64,000 nucleotides of DNA from Algoriphagus chordae (GTDB taxonomy: Bacteria > Bacteroidota > Bacteroidia > Cytophagales > Cyclobacteriaceae). The stretch lies in the NCBI RefSeq assembly GCF_003254055.1, contig NZ_QKZT01000008.1, positions 124,001-188,000 of the forward strand. Reading direction: 5' to 3'. The notes beneath the pieces were generated by a model. That model searched no databases, had not been told where the DNA came from, and saw nothing but the letters and a program-made list of their open reading frames with translations. This document shows, piece after piece, positions 37,146-47,900 of this stretch. How positions within the stretch are numbered: position 1 is the stretch's first letter; each line of letters begins with the position of its first letter. The position numbers were made by a program, and so were the translations under genes.

Positions 37146-37209
37146 GACTTAGCCCTTAAGCAGTTGATTAAACAACAGATATAAAACAACTAGAAGTGAA
37201 GGCTAAGTC
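37146..37209. promoter_or_regulatory. Inverted repeats between the S9 peptidase and nrfH genes
   Basis: GACTTAGCC (37146-37154) and GGCTAAGTC (37201-37209) are a perfect 9-bp inverted pair with a 46-base loop. Inside lies GTTGATTAAACAAC (37163-37176), whose ends are palindromic and which resembles a CRP/FNR-type half-site pair. Confidence 0.35.
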
Positions 37210-37256
37210 ATTTACACATAGAAATTCTATTACTATTATTTAGACAAAATATAAAA

Positions 37257-37290
37257 TTGACTCCTACATATTATTAACTATATAATTTTG
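37257..37290 (+). promoter_or_regulatory. Candidate promoter of nrfHA-ccsBA
   Basis: TTG at 37257-37259, 23-base spacer, TAATTTTG at 37283-37290, which fits TAnnTTTG. The nrfH ATG follows 30 bases later. Confidence 0.55.
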
Positions 37291-37319
37291 TATTTTTAAC
37301 TGAATTAGAATTTAAGCAC

Positions 37320-37958
37320 ATGGCGCTGCCCAATACTTTTAAGAGATTTCTTTTCAAATCAAGCCTAATTCCCCCACGTAATTGGCGAAAAGCTGCTATA
37401 GTATTGGTGGCAACAATTATAGGTTTAGGATTTTTTATTTTGAAAATGAGCAATGCAGCTTCCTACCTTTCTGATGATCCACAAGCATGTGTGAACTGTC
37501 ACATCATGACTCCACAGTACATTACCTGGACACACAGCTCGCATCGTGAAGTCACCGATTGTAATTCTTGTCATGTACCGCATAATAATGTGGTCAACAA
37601 ATACTACTTCAAAGCCATGGATGGTCTGTATCATGCCTCAGTATTCACGGCACGGATGGAACCTGAAGTTATCGTCGCCAAACAAGCCTCGGCCAATGTG
37701 ATTCAAAACAACTGTATACGCTGTCATCAGGATCAGGTAACAGACGCCAAAACTGAAGCCTATGTATCAGATCACATGGAAAATAGAACTGGCAGAACCT
37801 GCTGGGAATGTCACCGAGAAGTCCCTCATGGTAGAGTAAGGAGTCTTTCTTCCGTCGGAGCACAAATCGAACCTATTAAAGAATATAGCCCAAAAGATCT
37901 TTCAATAGTACCCTCATGGCTCAAAGAATCAATGGATAATTCTAAAACATCAAAATAA
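37320..37958 (+). CDS. nrfH: Cytochrome c nitrite reductase small subunit
   Basis: 212 aa NapC/NirT-family menaquinol dehydrogenase. One N-terminal membrane helix (about 23-45) and four haem c sites: CVNCH (57-61), CNSCH (81-85), CIRCH (132-136) and CWECH (161-165). The first is CxxCHxM, the arrangement in which Met ligates haem 1 as in Wolinella NrfH. It takes electrons from menaquinol and passes them to NrfA, encoded 98 bases downstream. First gene of a respiratory nitrite-ammonification operon. Confidence 0.95.
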   Translation: MALPNTFKRFLFKSSLIPPRNWRKAAIVLVATIIGLGFFILKMSNAASYLSDDPQACVNCHIMTPQYITWTHSSHREVTDCNSCHVPHNNVVNKYYFKAMDGLYHASVFTARMEPEVIVAKQASANVIQNNCIRCHQDQVTDAKTEAYVSDHMENRTGRTCWECHREVPHGRVRSLSSVGAQIEPIKEYSPKDLSIVPSWLKESMDNSKTSK

Positions 37959-38056
37959 GCGATTATGAAATCGAGCATAATTCAAACTTCACTTAGAGGA
38001 ATGACAATAAAATATGCGAGACTCCATGTGACCTCCAAAACCTAAATTAAAAACAC

Positions 38057-39553
38057 ATGAAAAACTGGATACTTTTCTTGGGAACAGCAGTGGTAGTGTT
38101 TCTGCTTGCCCTACTGGCATTTAATATTTTTGATCGAAAAAACGAAGCAAAATTTGCATATCAGCCTCAAGTTCAGCTGCAAGGAATAGAGCCACGTGAT
38201 TCTGTATGGGGAGAAAACTTCCCTCGACAATACCAATCTTATATGAAGACCAAAGACACCACTTTCGTAAGTCTTATCAATAGTGGTGGTACTAAAGACA
38301 TGTTAGCTGCTGATCCTGACCTGGTCATTCTTTGGGCAGGCTACGCTTTCAGTAAGGAATACAATGCTCCCCGAGGACACGCTTACGCAGTGAATGATGT
38401 CACTAAAATCTTACGTACCGGTGCGCCGATGAAGCCAGGAGATGGCCCAATGCCGAGCACTTGCTGGACATGTAAAAGCCCAGATGTACCAAGACTCATG
38501 AGTGAAATCGGGGTAACAGAATTCTACAGCAGTAAATTTTCAGATTTTGGGTCTGAAATCATCAACCCCATAGGTTGCGCCGATTGCCACAATCCTGAAA
38601 CGATGAAGCTCACTATCACCAGACCTGCTTTGATTGAAGCGTTTGAAGCTATGGGCAAGGACATCAATGAGTCCTCTCATCAGGAAATGCGCTCATTGGT
38701 TTGTGCGCAGTGTCATGTGGAGTATTATTTTGACAAGAAAAAGCCAGATGCAGAAGGAGCCAATTACCTGACTTTCCCTTGGAAAGACGGTATGGACGTA
38801 GACAACGTCGAAGCCTATTATGATGAAATTGAATTTGCTGACTGGGTAAATCCACTTAGCAAAACGCCAATGCTAAAGGCTCAGCACCCAGATTATGAGA
38901 TCTATGCCCAAGGTGTACACGCAAAGCGAGGAGTGAGCTGTGCAGATTGCCATATGCCTTATCAGACTGAGGGCGGTCAGAAATTTACCAATCACCATAT
39001 CGGCTCTCCGCTTTCCAATGTAGAAAATTCTTGTTTCGTATGTCACAGAGAGAAAGTGGACGATCTTATTTCGGATGTATATGAGCGCCAGCGAAAAGTG
39101 AAAGAAGGAACTTCCACACTTCAGCGTCAAGTAGCAATGTCGCATATAGAAGCACAGAAAGCTTGGGAACTTGGAGCTACTGAAGCTCAAATGAAAGACA
39201 TCCAAATGGGTATCCGTCACGCACAGTGGAGATGGGATTACTCAGTTGCATCCCATGGAGCAGCATTCCATGCTCCCTTGGAAACTAGCAGAATCGTAAG
39301 TTCGGGCATGGCGATCATCCAAGATACCCGGCTTGAACTAGCAAGACTACTTTCTAGCCTAGGTTTCAATGAGCCAGTGCCGATGCCAGATTTCGAAAAC
39401 AAGGAAGCTCTTCAAGAATATGTAGGCTGGGACATTCCTGCTGACAAGGCTTCTAAAGCAGAATTCTTGGAGCAAGTAGTTCCTCAATGGCTCAAAGCCG
39501 GTAAGGAAAGAGAAGCTAAGATGGAAGTCAAAACCATCAGCAGCTCCAATTAA
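38057..39553 (+). CDS. nrfA: Ammonia-forming cytochrome c nitrite reductase
   Basis: 498 aa periplasmic pentahaem enzyme, six-electron reduction of nitrite to ammonium. N-terminal uncleaved-looking hydrophobic segment (6-24). Haem sites: the catalytic CWTCK (136-140) with its Lys ligand, then CADCH (174-178), CAQCH (216-220), CADCH (295-299) and CFVCH (326-330). Catalytic pocket residues are in the VCAQCHVEYYF block (Tyr) and KAQHPDYE (His277). The count of five haems with one CxxCK is diagnostic. The partner NrfH precedes and the CcsBA maturation factor follows. Confidence 0.97.
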   Translation: MKNWILFLGTAVVVFLLALLAFNIFDRKNEAKFAYQPQVQLQGIEPRDSVWGENFPRQYQSYMKTKDTTFVSLINSGGTKDMLAADPDLVILWAGYAFSKEYNAPRGHAYAVNDVTKILRTGAPMKPGDGPMPSTCWTCKSPDVPRLMSEIGVTEFYSSKFSDFGSEIINPIGCADCHNPETMKLTITRPALIEAFEAMGKDINESSHQEMRSLVCAQCHVEYYFDKKKPDAEGANYLTFPWKDGMDVDNVEAYYDEIEFADWVNPLSKTPMLKAQHPDYEIYAQGVHAKRGVSCADCHMPYQTEGGQKFTNHHIGSPLSNVENSCFVCHREKVDDLISDVYERQRKVKEGTSTLQRQVAMSHIEAQKAWELGATEAQMKDIQMGIRHAQWRWDYSVASHGAAFHAPLETSRIVSSGMAIIQDTRLELARLLSSLGFNEPVPMPDFENKEALQEYVGWDIPADKASKAEFLEQVVPQWLKAGKEREAKMEVKTISSSN

Positions 39554-39637
39554 ACCAGATCTTAGCTCAATTTAAACCTGAGCACAGGCTAACATTAATC
39601 TGACGGTTTTATCCGCTCAGGCATTTAATCCCCTAGA

Positions 39638-42600
39638 ATGAAATACCTTCTTTCCACCCGAATCACTTTGGTTCTTCTTCTCATATTAGCAGGATCAATG
39701 GGCGTGGCAACGTTTATAGAAAATGATCATGGCACTGCCACCGCAAGAACTTTAGTCTATGAATCTTGGTGGTTTGAAGTTGTGATGATTTGGCTATGTG
39801 TGAATTTCGTTACGCACATCAAGCAGTATAGACTTTTCAGTAAGGGAAAACTTCCGCTGGGAATTTTCCACCTTGCTTTTATCATTATCATAATCGGCGC
39901 GGGAGTTACTAGGATCTTCTCCAAAGAAGGAGTAATTCACATCCGAACTGGCAGTGCAGAAGACACCTACTATTCCGCTTCAAACTACCTTCAAGTTGCC
40001 TCAGCATCCGGTAGCCTTCAACTGGAAAAAGCAGAATTTATCCCAAAAACATTCCAGAAAAAGGACACAGATATCACTATTGACGGCAATGATTTCACAG
40101 TGACTTATGAAGAATACATCCCAGCAGCTCGTGTGAAATACATTGATGGCGATGAGACTATTTTTGAAATGTCTGTGCTGAAAGATGGGGATCGAGATGA
40201 CTTTGTGATGCACCCTGGACAAAGTTTCGACATGGGTGGGTTATCATTAGGAATTGAAAATCCGGGAGATCATGCCATCAAAATCTGGAAAACTGACAGT
40301 GCCTGGATGATCAGTAGTCAGCTGCATCTGCAAGTAATGGAAATGAGTACGCAGCAGATGGGAGTCATCCATGAAGGCAGTGTGGAAAAATTAAAATTGA
40401 GATCACTCTATCAGTGGGAAACTGGCGCTATGGTGATCAAGTCTATTCATGAAAATGTAACGGTAAGTTACGAATCTGAGCAGGACGAAAAGATTGCGGA
40501 CAACTTTGCTGATGTGCTGAAAGTATCCATTTCGGATCCGCAAGGCAATCGGCTTTCAGAAGGCTATTTCCCTAAAGTCACCTATAAGCCTGAATGGCAC
40601 AGCTTCAACTATCAGGGCAAAAATTATAGCATGACCTACGGACCTAAAGCTCAAAAACTACCTTTTTCCTTGCACCTAAATGCCTTTGAACTGGAACGTT
40701 ATCCAGGTTCTCAGAGTCCTTCCAGCTACGCTAGCGAAGTTATGGTTCAAGATGCAGGAGAGGAATGGCCGGTTAGAATCTATATGAACAATGTATTAGA
40801 TTATAAAGGCTTCCGGTTTTATCAATCCTCCTACGATTCTGATGAAGCAGGCACCGTATTATCCATCAATCAAGATAGACCAGGAACCTACCTGACTTAT
40901 ATAGGATACACCTTATTGACGCTCGGCATGTTCTTAACACTCTTTGCTCCGGGAAGCAGATTCAGCATTCTTCAGAAGAAATTATCCAAACTATCCAAGG
41001 CAGCTGGAATCCTACTCTTACTATTCATTGCAAATGAAAGTTTGGCTAATGAGCCAGCCTCCACCTACCTAGTTCCGCAGGCTAAAGCCAAAGCCTATGG
41101 TCGGCTGATTGTGCAAGATCTCGATGGTAGAATGAAGCCATTAAACACCTTGGCAAATGAAATTCTAAGAAAACTATGTGGAAGTAGCACCATAGAAATT
41201 CCTTTTGGTGAGGAAATGATAACCATGAGTCCAGAGCAATTTCTCCTGGCTGTTCAGTTGGATCCTGAAGGATATGGAAAGCTTCCAATTATTAAAATTG
41301 ACAAAGTAAAATCCTTGGAGGCATTTCAAGCTTTAGGAATAGAGCCGACAGATCGACTTAGTTTTATGGATTTTGTGGATGATGCCGGCGCATATTTGCT
41401 TGCTGATCTCGTGGAAGAAGCCAACAAACTCAAGCCTTCCGAACGAAATGAAGGACACAAGGAGTTGCTTAAGACGGATGAACGCTTTAATATTTTCTAT
41501 GGACTACTAATCGGTGATTTCCTCAAACTTTACCCTAATCGCATCGATGATAATAACACCTGGTACACCAGCCAACAGTTCGCTATGGGATTTGAAGAAG
41601 AGGATGCTGTCTTCGTACAAAACATCGGTAATCTCTACCTAGCCAATCTAGACGAGGGGATCACAACAGGTAATTGGGATGAGGCAGATGAAGCCTTGGA
41701 CTACATCGCCTTGTATCAGAAAAAAGCTGGAGAAGAAGTATATCCTTCTGAAAATGAAATTGAGGCAGAGCTATTCTACACTAAGCTGAATCTTGGAAAT
41801 CGATTATTCGGATACTTTTGGATTCTTGGGCTACTGATGCTCATTCTTGGTATAGTCAAACTATTTAAATCAAGTAAGGCATTGGATCTTTCTTGGAGAA
41901 TTGGAACTATACTAACCTGGTTGGGCTGGATAGTTTTCACCTTCCACTTATCACTTCGCTGGTACATTGCCAAGCATCCACCTTGGAGCGATGGTTTCGA
42001 AATGCTAGTCTTTGTAGCCTGGGGGATTTTGCTTTTTGGATTGATATTTTCTCGTAAATCCAAATTCACTATTCCACTTTCCTTACTGTTTTCTGGCACT
42101 TTACTCTTCGTAGGATTTCTGGATTGGCTCAATCCTGAGATCACCAACCTCATGCCTGTGCTCCACTCCTACTGGCTGAAAATCCACGTAGCAATCATCG
42201 TAAGCAGTTATGCTCCATTAGCATTGGCGGCAGTAATCGCTTTGCTCAGTCTTTTTCTAATCATTTTCAAACCAAATACTCCAAACCCGCGCTGGTGGCT
42301 TTCGATGAAAGAGTTAATCGTGGTAAATGAACTGGCAATCACCGTCGGCTTATTCCTGTTGACAGTGGGCACTTTCCTAGGGGGAGTTTGGGCGAATGAA
42401 AGTTGGGGACGTTACTGGGCATGGGATCCAAAAGAAACTTGGGCGCTGATTTCTGTACTTACCTATGTGATCGTGCTTCATTTACGCTTGGTACCCGCTA
42501 CCAAAAATTCTATTGTATACAACCTCGCTTCTCTGTGGGCTTTCAGCTCCATTGTCATGACCTCTTTTGGGGTGAATTACTACCTCACAGGCCTTCACTC

Positions 42601-42736
42601 CTATGCCAAAGGAGATCCTGTTCCTGTACCTACTTGGGTGTATTTTGCCGTAGCAGCTTTATTGGTGATCTCTGTAGTAGCAATTTTCCGCTACAAAAAA
42701 TTGACTGCTTCCGAGAAGATTGATCTTTACGTTTGA
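39638..42736 (+). CDS. ccsBA: Fused cytochrome c biogenesis protein CcsB-CcsA
   Basis: 1032 aa system II haem lyase/transporter, carrying out haem export and attachment to CxxCH. The ResB/CcsB-like half (about 1-470) has four membrane helices and a large periplasmic domain; the CcsA half (about 740-1015) contains the haem-handling WWD motif WGRYWAWDPKET at 923-934 and conserved His residues on its outer loops. Between them lies an extra roughly 250-residue soluble segment (about 480-730). The fused form is known from epsilon-proteobacteria (NrfI) and Bacteroidota. Being third in the nrf operon, it probably serves the CxxCK haem too. Confidence 0.94.
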   Translation: MKYLLSTRITLVLLLILAGSMGVATFIENDHGTATARTLVYESWWFEVVMIWLCVNFVTHIKQYRLFSKGKLPLGIFHLAFIIIIIGAGVTRIFSKEGVIHIRTGSAEDTYYSASNYLQVASASGSLQLEKAEFIPKTFQKKDTDITIDGNDFTVTYEEYIPAARVKYIDGDETIFEMSVLKDGDRDDFVMHPGQSFDMGGLSLGIENPGDHAIKIWKTDSAWMISSQLHLQVMEMSTQQMGVIHEGSVEKLKLRSLYQWETGAMVIKSIHENVTVSYESEQDEKIADNFADVLKVSISDPQGNRLSEGYFPKVTYKPEWHSFNYQGKNYSMTYGPKAQKLPFSLHLNAFELERYPGSQSPSSYASEVMVQDAGEEWPVRIYMNNVLDYKGFRFYQSSYDSDEAGTVLSINQDRPGTYLTYIGYTLLTLGMFLTLFAPGSRFSILQKKLSKLSKAAGILLLLFIANESLANEPASTYLVPQAKAKAYGRLIVQDLDGRMKPLNTLANEILRKLCGSSTIEIPFGEEMITMSPEQFLLAVQLDPEGYGKLPIIKIDKVKSLEAFQALGIEPTDRLSFMDFVDDAGAYLLADLVEEANKLKPSERNEGHKELLKTDERFNIFYGLLIGDFLKLYPNRIDDNNTWYTSQQFAMGFEEEDAVFVQNIGNLYLANLDEGITTGNWDEADEALDYIALYQKKAGEEVYPSENEIEAELFYTKLNLGNRLFGYFWILGLLMLILGIVKLFKSSKALDLSWRIGTILTWLGWIVFTFHLSLRWYIAKHPPWSDGFEMLVFVAWGILLFGLIFSRKSKFTIPLSLLFSGTLLFVGFLDWLNPEITNLMPVLHSYWLKIHVAIIVSSYAPLALAAVIALLSLFLIIFKPNTPNPRWWLSMKELIVVNELAITVGLFLLTVGTFLGGVWANESWGRYWAWDPKETWALISVLTYVIVLHLRLVPATKNSIVYNLASLWAFSSIVMTSFGVNYYLTGLHSYAKGDPVPVPTWVYFAVAALLVISVVAIFRYKKLTASEKIDLYV

Positions 42737-42801
42737 TAGCCAAACCTATCTAAAAGCAGCACATTTAAACGGGGTCATAAAGCTTTTCACATCTTTTTAA
42801 C

Positions 42802-42850
42802 AGTAAGATTACAGTAGAGCTATAAGTCGCTATAATCTTACTATTTTTTT
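42802..42850 (+). terminator. Terminator of the nrf operon
   Basis: AGTAAGATTA (42802-42811) pairs perfectly with TAATCTTACT (42833-42842), 21-base loop, then a run of seven T (42844-42850). Confidence 0.85.
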
Positions 42851-42909
42851 AATAATGAGCTGACACTGAGTTTAATTGGAGGGGCTACCTTTCAACCAAA
42901 ACCAATAAA

Positions 42910-43785
42910 GTGAAAACCCAATTCAAAACAATCGTCGTTTCAGACGTACATCTGGGCACTAAAGGTTCGAAAGCCAAGGAAATCGCCCGATTCCTCAAGC
43001 AGTACCACTGCGAAAACCTCATTCTCAATGGGGATATAATTGACGGCTGGCAACTCAAAAAATCAGGTTCTTGGAAGCGTAAGCACACTCGCTTCTTCAA
43101 TAGAATCCAGAAAATGATTGAGAACCATAACACCAAGGTCTATTACTTGCGAGGGAATCATGATGATTTCTTGGATCAGATTTTACCATTTCAAATAGGA
43201 AATCTATCGATTCAGAAAGACATGATCTACGAAAGTCACGGTAAAAAGTACTTCATAACGCACGGTGACGTATTTGACAGCATTACGACTAACCTTAGGT
43301 GGATAGCCTATCTAGGAGATATGGGATACACCTTCCTGCTATGGCTCAATAGTCTGGTCAATTACTACCGAATCAAGCGCGGACTCCCCTATTTCTCCCT
43401 TTCCCAATACGTAAAAGGGAGAGTAAAATCAGCCGTCTCCTACATAGATCAATATGAGGAAGAACTGGCAAAAATGGCTAAGGCAAAAGGTTGTGATGGA
43501 ATCATTTGTGGCCATATTCATAAGGCAGAAAATCGAATTATCGATGGAATAGAATACATGAATTCCGGCGATTGGGTCGAAACCATGAGTGCTTTGGCAG
43601 AAGACTATGAAGGGAATTGGCAATTGATCTATTACAATGAAATCAATTTCAAGGAGGCCAAAGACGACAGCCTACATCAATTCTTCATTGGTAAAGTTGA
43701 AACTAGCGTAATCCCGATGAGGGAAGTTTCTTTTGAAAAACCAAAGGATGATCTGGAGCCACCAGCAATCTCTTCCATACAATGA
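42910..43785 (+). CDS. Metallophosphoesterase, UDP-diacylglucosamine diphosphatase-like
   Basis: 291 aa, GTG start at 42910 (no ATG precedes the first motif). Calcineurin-like two-metal site: SDVHLGTKG, NGDIIDGW, GNHDD, THGD and GHIHKAE, all with ligands intact. This is the LpxH-like family, which hydrolyses UDP-2,3-diacylglucosamine in lipid A synthesis, although this longer form is usually a second paralogue with another substrate. The C-terminal 50 residues are extra. Its last four bases overlap the following glycosyltransferase, so they likely work together on an envelope lipid. Confidence 0.85.
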   Translation: MKTQFKTIVVSDVHLGTKGSKAKEIARFLKQYHCENLILNGDIIDGWQLKKSGSWKRKHTRFFNRIQKMIENHNTKVYYLRGNHDDFLDQILPFQIGNLSIQKDMIYESHGKKYFITHGDVFDSITTNLRWIAYLGDMGYTFLLWLNSLVNYYRIKRGLPYFSLSQYVKGRVKSAVSYIDQYEEELAKMAKAKGCDGIICGHIHKAENRIIDGIEYMNSGDWVETMSALAEDYEGNWQLIYYNEINFKEAKDDSLHQFFIGKVETSVIPMREVSFEKPKDDLEPPAISSIQ

Positions 43786-44897
43786 AGTTTCTATTTATAG
43801 TCCAAGGTGAAGGACGGGGCCATATGACCCAAGCAATAGCTTTTTCCAAAATGCTGGAGAAGCAAGGGCATGAAATAGCCGGCCTCATTCTCGGAAAAAG
43901 CAAACGTAGAGCTGTTCCTGAGTTTTTATCCAGAGAAATTTCAGCTCCGATTCATTTGGTAGAAAGTCCGAATTTTGCCTGTGATAAAAATGAAAAACAG
44001 ATTATGATAGGTAAAACGATCCGTCACAATCTCGCAAAATCAGCTACTTTTTGGCGAAGTATACAGGAGATTCATCAGGTAGTAAAAGCTGAGCAACCGG
44101 ATATAATTTTGAATTTTTATGACTTATTGGGTGGAATATATAATGCTGTTTTTCGTCCAAAAGCTCAATACTGGGTCATCGGACATCAGTATTTGATCTA
44201 TCATCCACAATTCAAATTTGCTCCCTCCAAAGGACTAGACAAGTTCTTTTTCAAATTCAACACCAGAATGACGGCCATCGGAGCCTCAGAAAAACTGGCG
44301 CTCTCCTTCTACGAATTGGAATCTACAGATCAAATCAGGGTAGTTCCTCCACTTTTGCGGGAAGAAATCAAAAAACTAACACCAAATTCTGGAGACTTTT
44401 TCCTGACCTATATAGTGAATAGCGGTTATGGTGTGGAAGTTATCTCTTATGCGCAAGCAAATCCTCATCTAAAGATACGAGCCTACTGGGACAAAAAAGA
44501 TGCTGCGGAGACTGAGCATCCTCTTCCAAATTTGAGTTTTCATCGCATTCATGACAAGAACTTCCTTCGAGATATGGCCGCCTGCAGGGGACTTGTGAGT
44601 ACAGCTGGATTTGAATCGATTTGCGAAGCGCTATACCTTGGTAAATCCGTCATGGTAATCCCTGTGAAAGGACAATACGAGCAGGCTTGTAATGCCCTGG
44701 ATACGGTAAAGTCAGGCGCAGGAATTACCTCAGGCAACTTTGACTTCTCCAAATTGGAAGCATTGATCGAAACACAGCTTGAAACTGGAAATTCCATGAA
44801 AGAATGGACAAACACCTGGCCTCAGGCCTTCCAGCAACTCATCTCAGAAACAAAAATGACTGAACCAGATTTCATCCTGACTCAATCATTTTCATAA
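43782..44897 (+). CDS. MurG-like glycosyltransferase family protein
   Basis: 371 aa. GT-B fold like MurG/UDP-glycosyltransferases: N-terminal loop FIVQGEGRGHMTQAIAFSKML (split by Gly-rich contacts) and the C-terminal nucleotide-sugar block STAGFESICEALYLGKSVMVIPVKGQYEQACNA, here seen around residues 280-320 as AGFESICEALYLG and PVKGQYEQACNA. No membrane segment. Overlaps the metallophosphoesterase gene by 4 bases (ATGA), suggesting coupled translation. Donor and acceptor are unknown; a lipid acceptor is likely given the partner. Confidence 0.82.
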   Translation: MKFLFIVQGEGRGHMTQAIAFSKMLEKQGHEIAGLILGKSKRRAVPEFLSREISAPIHLVESPNFACDKNEKQIMIGKTIRHNLAKSATFWRSIQEIHQVVKAEQPDIILNFYDLLGGIYNAVFRPKAQYWVIGHQYLIYHPQFKFAPSKGLDKFFFKFNTRMTAIGASEKLALSFYELESTDQIRVVPPLLREEIKKLTPNSGDFFLTYIVNSGYGVEVISYAQANPHLKIRAYWDKKDAAETEHPLPNLSFHRIHDKNFLRDMAACRGLVSTAGFESICEALYLGKSVMVIPVKGQYEQACNALDTVKSGAGITSGNFDFSKLEALIETQLETGNSMKEWTNTWPQAFQQLISETKMTEPDFILTQSFS

Positions 44898-44910
44898 ACT
44901 GTGTTTTTTA

Positions 44911-47900
44911 CTAACAGTTGTTTAATGCTTTTTGCTCTGGAGTAAGTTCAGATACTGCTTTGAACACTGACTTACCATTTTCTTCTACTCGATAATAAGG
45001 GAAATTGACCATTTTAACCTGTCGGCGCTCAGGAGCACCCATATTCAGGAATATAACTTGAAGCTCATTGTACATTAGAAACAAGGTATTTCGCTCCTCC
45101 ATGGATAAAGAAGCATCATTTCTACTTTTATTACGCATAAATTCATATTGGTAAGAGACCCTCTTGTAAGACTCTAAAAGTTCTGCAGGAGTAGGTGGAG
45201 GAGGTGGTGGACCCACTATACTTAGCTCTTCAGCAGTTAGATCCTCCCCCTTTTTGTAATAAACTTCGCCTTTGGATGTCAATTTAATGTAAGGAACATA
45301 AGGAACCACTGCGCGCCTGACTTTTGGCTTGTCATGGAATGCAACCTGGAAGTACATACTTCTGAGTTCAGAATACATTTCGGTTAACTTCTCTTGCTCA
45401 GCTTTGCTTCTGTTTACAAAGTGCGGAGCTTGCTTTCGAAGCTTTTCGTATGCTGCATAGGCATCTATGTATGATTCAAGATCATTCTTTATCTGAGCTG
45501 CTTTTACTCCCGGAGGCCATTTGTCTGCAGTTTCTACTTTCTGTGCGGCCACAGGATCCTTTTCTTTTTTTACCCAAGCATTTCCTCTAGAAATTTCATT
45601 TTTAGTTGGGTTGAGATAAAGTGTATCTTCTTTGGTTAATGGATCTGTAAAGCCAGATTCTCCTCCGTAATATTTATCAAAGCCTTTCTGATTATATAAA
45701 TACACCTGATGCTCCTTTAGGTTTTTATTGGATCGAGCAGCGCCACTATAGTAATACACAATGTCATTACTTTTCATTTGATTCAATTTATCATTTGAAA
45801 TCACTGTACCGTTTAGCCAAAGAGCAAAGGTGTCAGGATTCTTCCACGACTCAAATTCTTCACTTGTTGGGATAGATTTCTTAGTGGGAGGTGGGGGTGG
45901 CACCAACATCTTCTTTTCTTGATCGGAAAGCATTTGATAGGTCTTCTCTAGTAATTCCCCTGATTCTTGTATTACAAAAAATGAAGCATTCCTATAATGC
46001 TTTTCATTCTCTTCAATTTGTTCTGCAGCTTCCTCCCGTTTTCCTACAGTAATAACTGGTGATGGAGGAGCAACTGGAAGAACAACTTTTGACTTGTCCC
46101 CAGCATTCAATTGATAATACATTCCTACCAAGAGAGAATATGATGCATGAACTTTGAGTTGCTTTTCTAAGATGTGAGTAAAATTACTATCCGCTTGATC
46201 ACTTAGTTTTATGTATTCATCTAAATGTTCGTTGTATGCATTTACCGGATCAGGGTAAATTGACATATCAACTCCGTAAGTCCCTCTTGGAGTTATAGTA
46301 ATTGTTCCCTTCTTAGGTTTCCAAATATCAGCATCAGGACCATATACTTTCTGGTAATAATTATCAGTAAATAAGGATACATTATAGCCTATAGGAAGTT
46401 GAGGAAACTTATTAGATTTTAAATTTTCGTAAATAGGAGTACTTTTATAATAAGCTATATCAGATACCTCGATGGCTTCCAATTTCTGTTTTGAAACTTC
46501 CTCTCCATCAAACCATATTTTCAAATCTTTATCTGTTCTGAATCCGTCATAAACTGAATCAGAAGGAGTCTTTTTTGTAGGTGCATTTGGAGGAAGACGA
46601 AGCAAACTTTTCTCGCGTTCTGAAAGTTGTGCGTACTTCTTCTCAGCATACCCCTGCTGATCATTCTCGATCAAGAACATTACATTTCCAAAATACTTTT
46701 CTTTTTCAAGTACATGACTTGCATTATCTCCAAGTGAATCATTATCCTGCGTCCCATAGTAATAAATCCTTCGAATATTTAGCTCTCTTAAGACTGCCTG
46801 AAAATCACTTAGATCCCCCATAGAAAGTCCCGATTCAGTGATTAAATTAATCTTTACTGCATCTTGGGATTTTTTGGACTCACTTATTAACTCTTTTACA
46901 GCATCCAAGGCATAAATCTCATTTCTATATTCAATTACTCCATTAGGCTTTAGAGAAAAAGTCAAATCAAAGTCCATATCTTCCAGATAGGACTGATTAG
47001 AAATATTTACATAAACTTCACTTTCCTGATTAGTTTCATCGGACTTTGCCGTCACTCTCTCAGAGAAAAAGTAAACTAACGCTCCCAAAACAGGAACCAA
47101 TGCAAACACCTTGATCCAGGTACTAGAATTCTTTGATTTTCTTTTCATCATTTCAAATCGTTTTTTGGTTAATGAAAAATTCAAACTGCTGGCCAAGCCA
47201 AATTTTTGCTCCGAAAGCATCATAGCGAGAAGTTGACTTTCGTATTTCTCTATAGGAGTGCTCCGCAAAGCTATCTGGTCCGCTATAAATTCATGATTGA
47301 GCTTGATGCTTGCTTTCGCCCAGTGCAGTCCAGGGTGAAACCATAGTGGCACAAGTAAGGCCTCTATAAACAGGTTATCCCAGCTGTGTTTTTCCTCGAT
47401 ATGCGTGCATTCGTGCGCGAACACAGCATCTGTGAATTTGCCATTTTCCATGTCGGACTCCGCCACGAAAATGTATTTCAAAAATGAAAAAGGTAAAGAA
47501 TCCTCTTTGAGCAAAACTAGAGTTTGACCTCGGTAATTAATCTTAATATTTCTCTGAATCTTATTGACCAGAACCTTGATGTTGCGCCCAAATCGATACA
47601 AAAACACGAGAGAAATCAGCGTGTAAAGCCCAAATAGTAAGTATTCCCAATTAAAAGAGGATTCTGCTACTGCAGTAAATACCTGCTCCTGGTTGAATTC
47701 CGGACTTACCTCTCCAGAATAAACAGGCTCAGAAATCACTTCGGATGGGCTAGCTTCATAGAAGACAGGTTCAGAAATCACCTCCTCCACTGGAGCTGTT
47801 ATTTCCTGAGGAACTTCAATCGTATATAGAGGAATCAGAAAAGAAACCACTACCGAAAAAAGCAGGAAAAAGCGATTGAATCTATGCATAGCTTCCCGCT

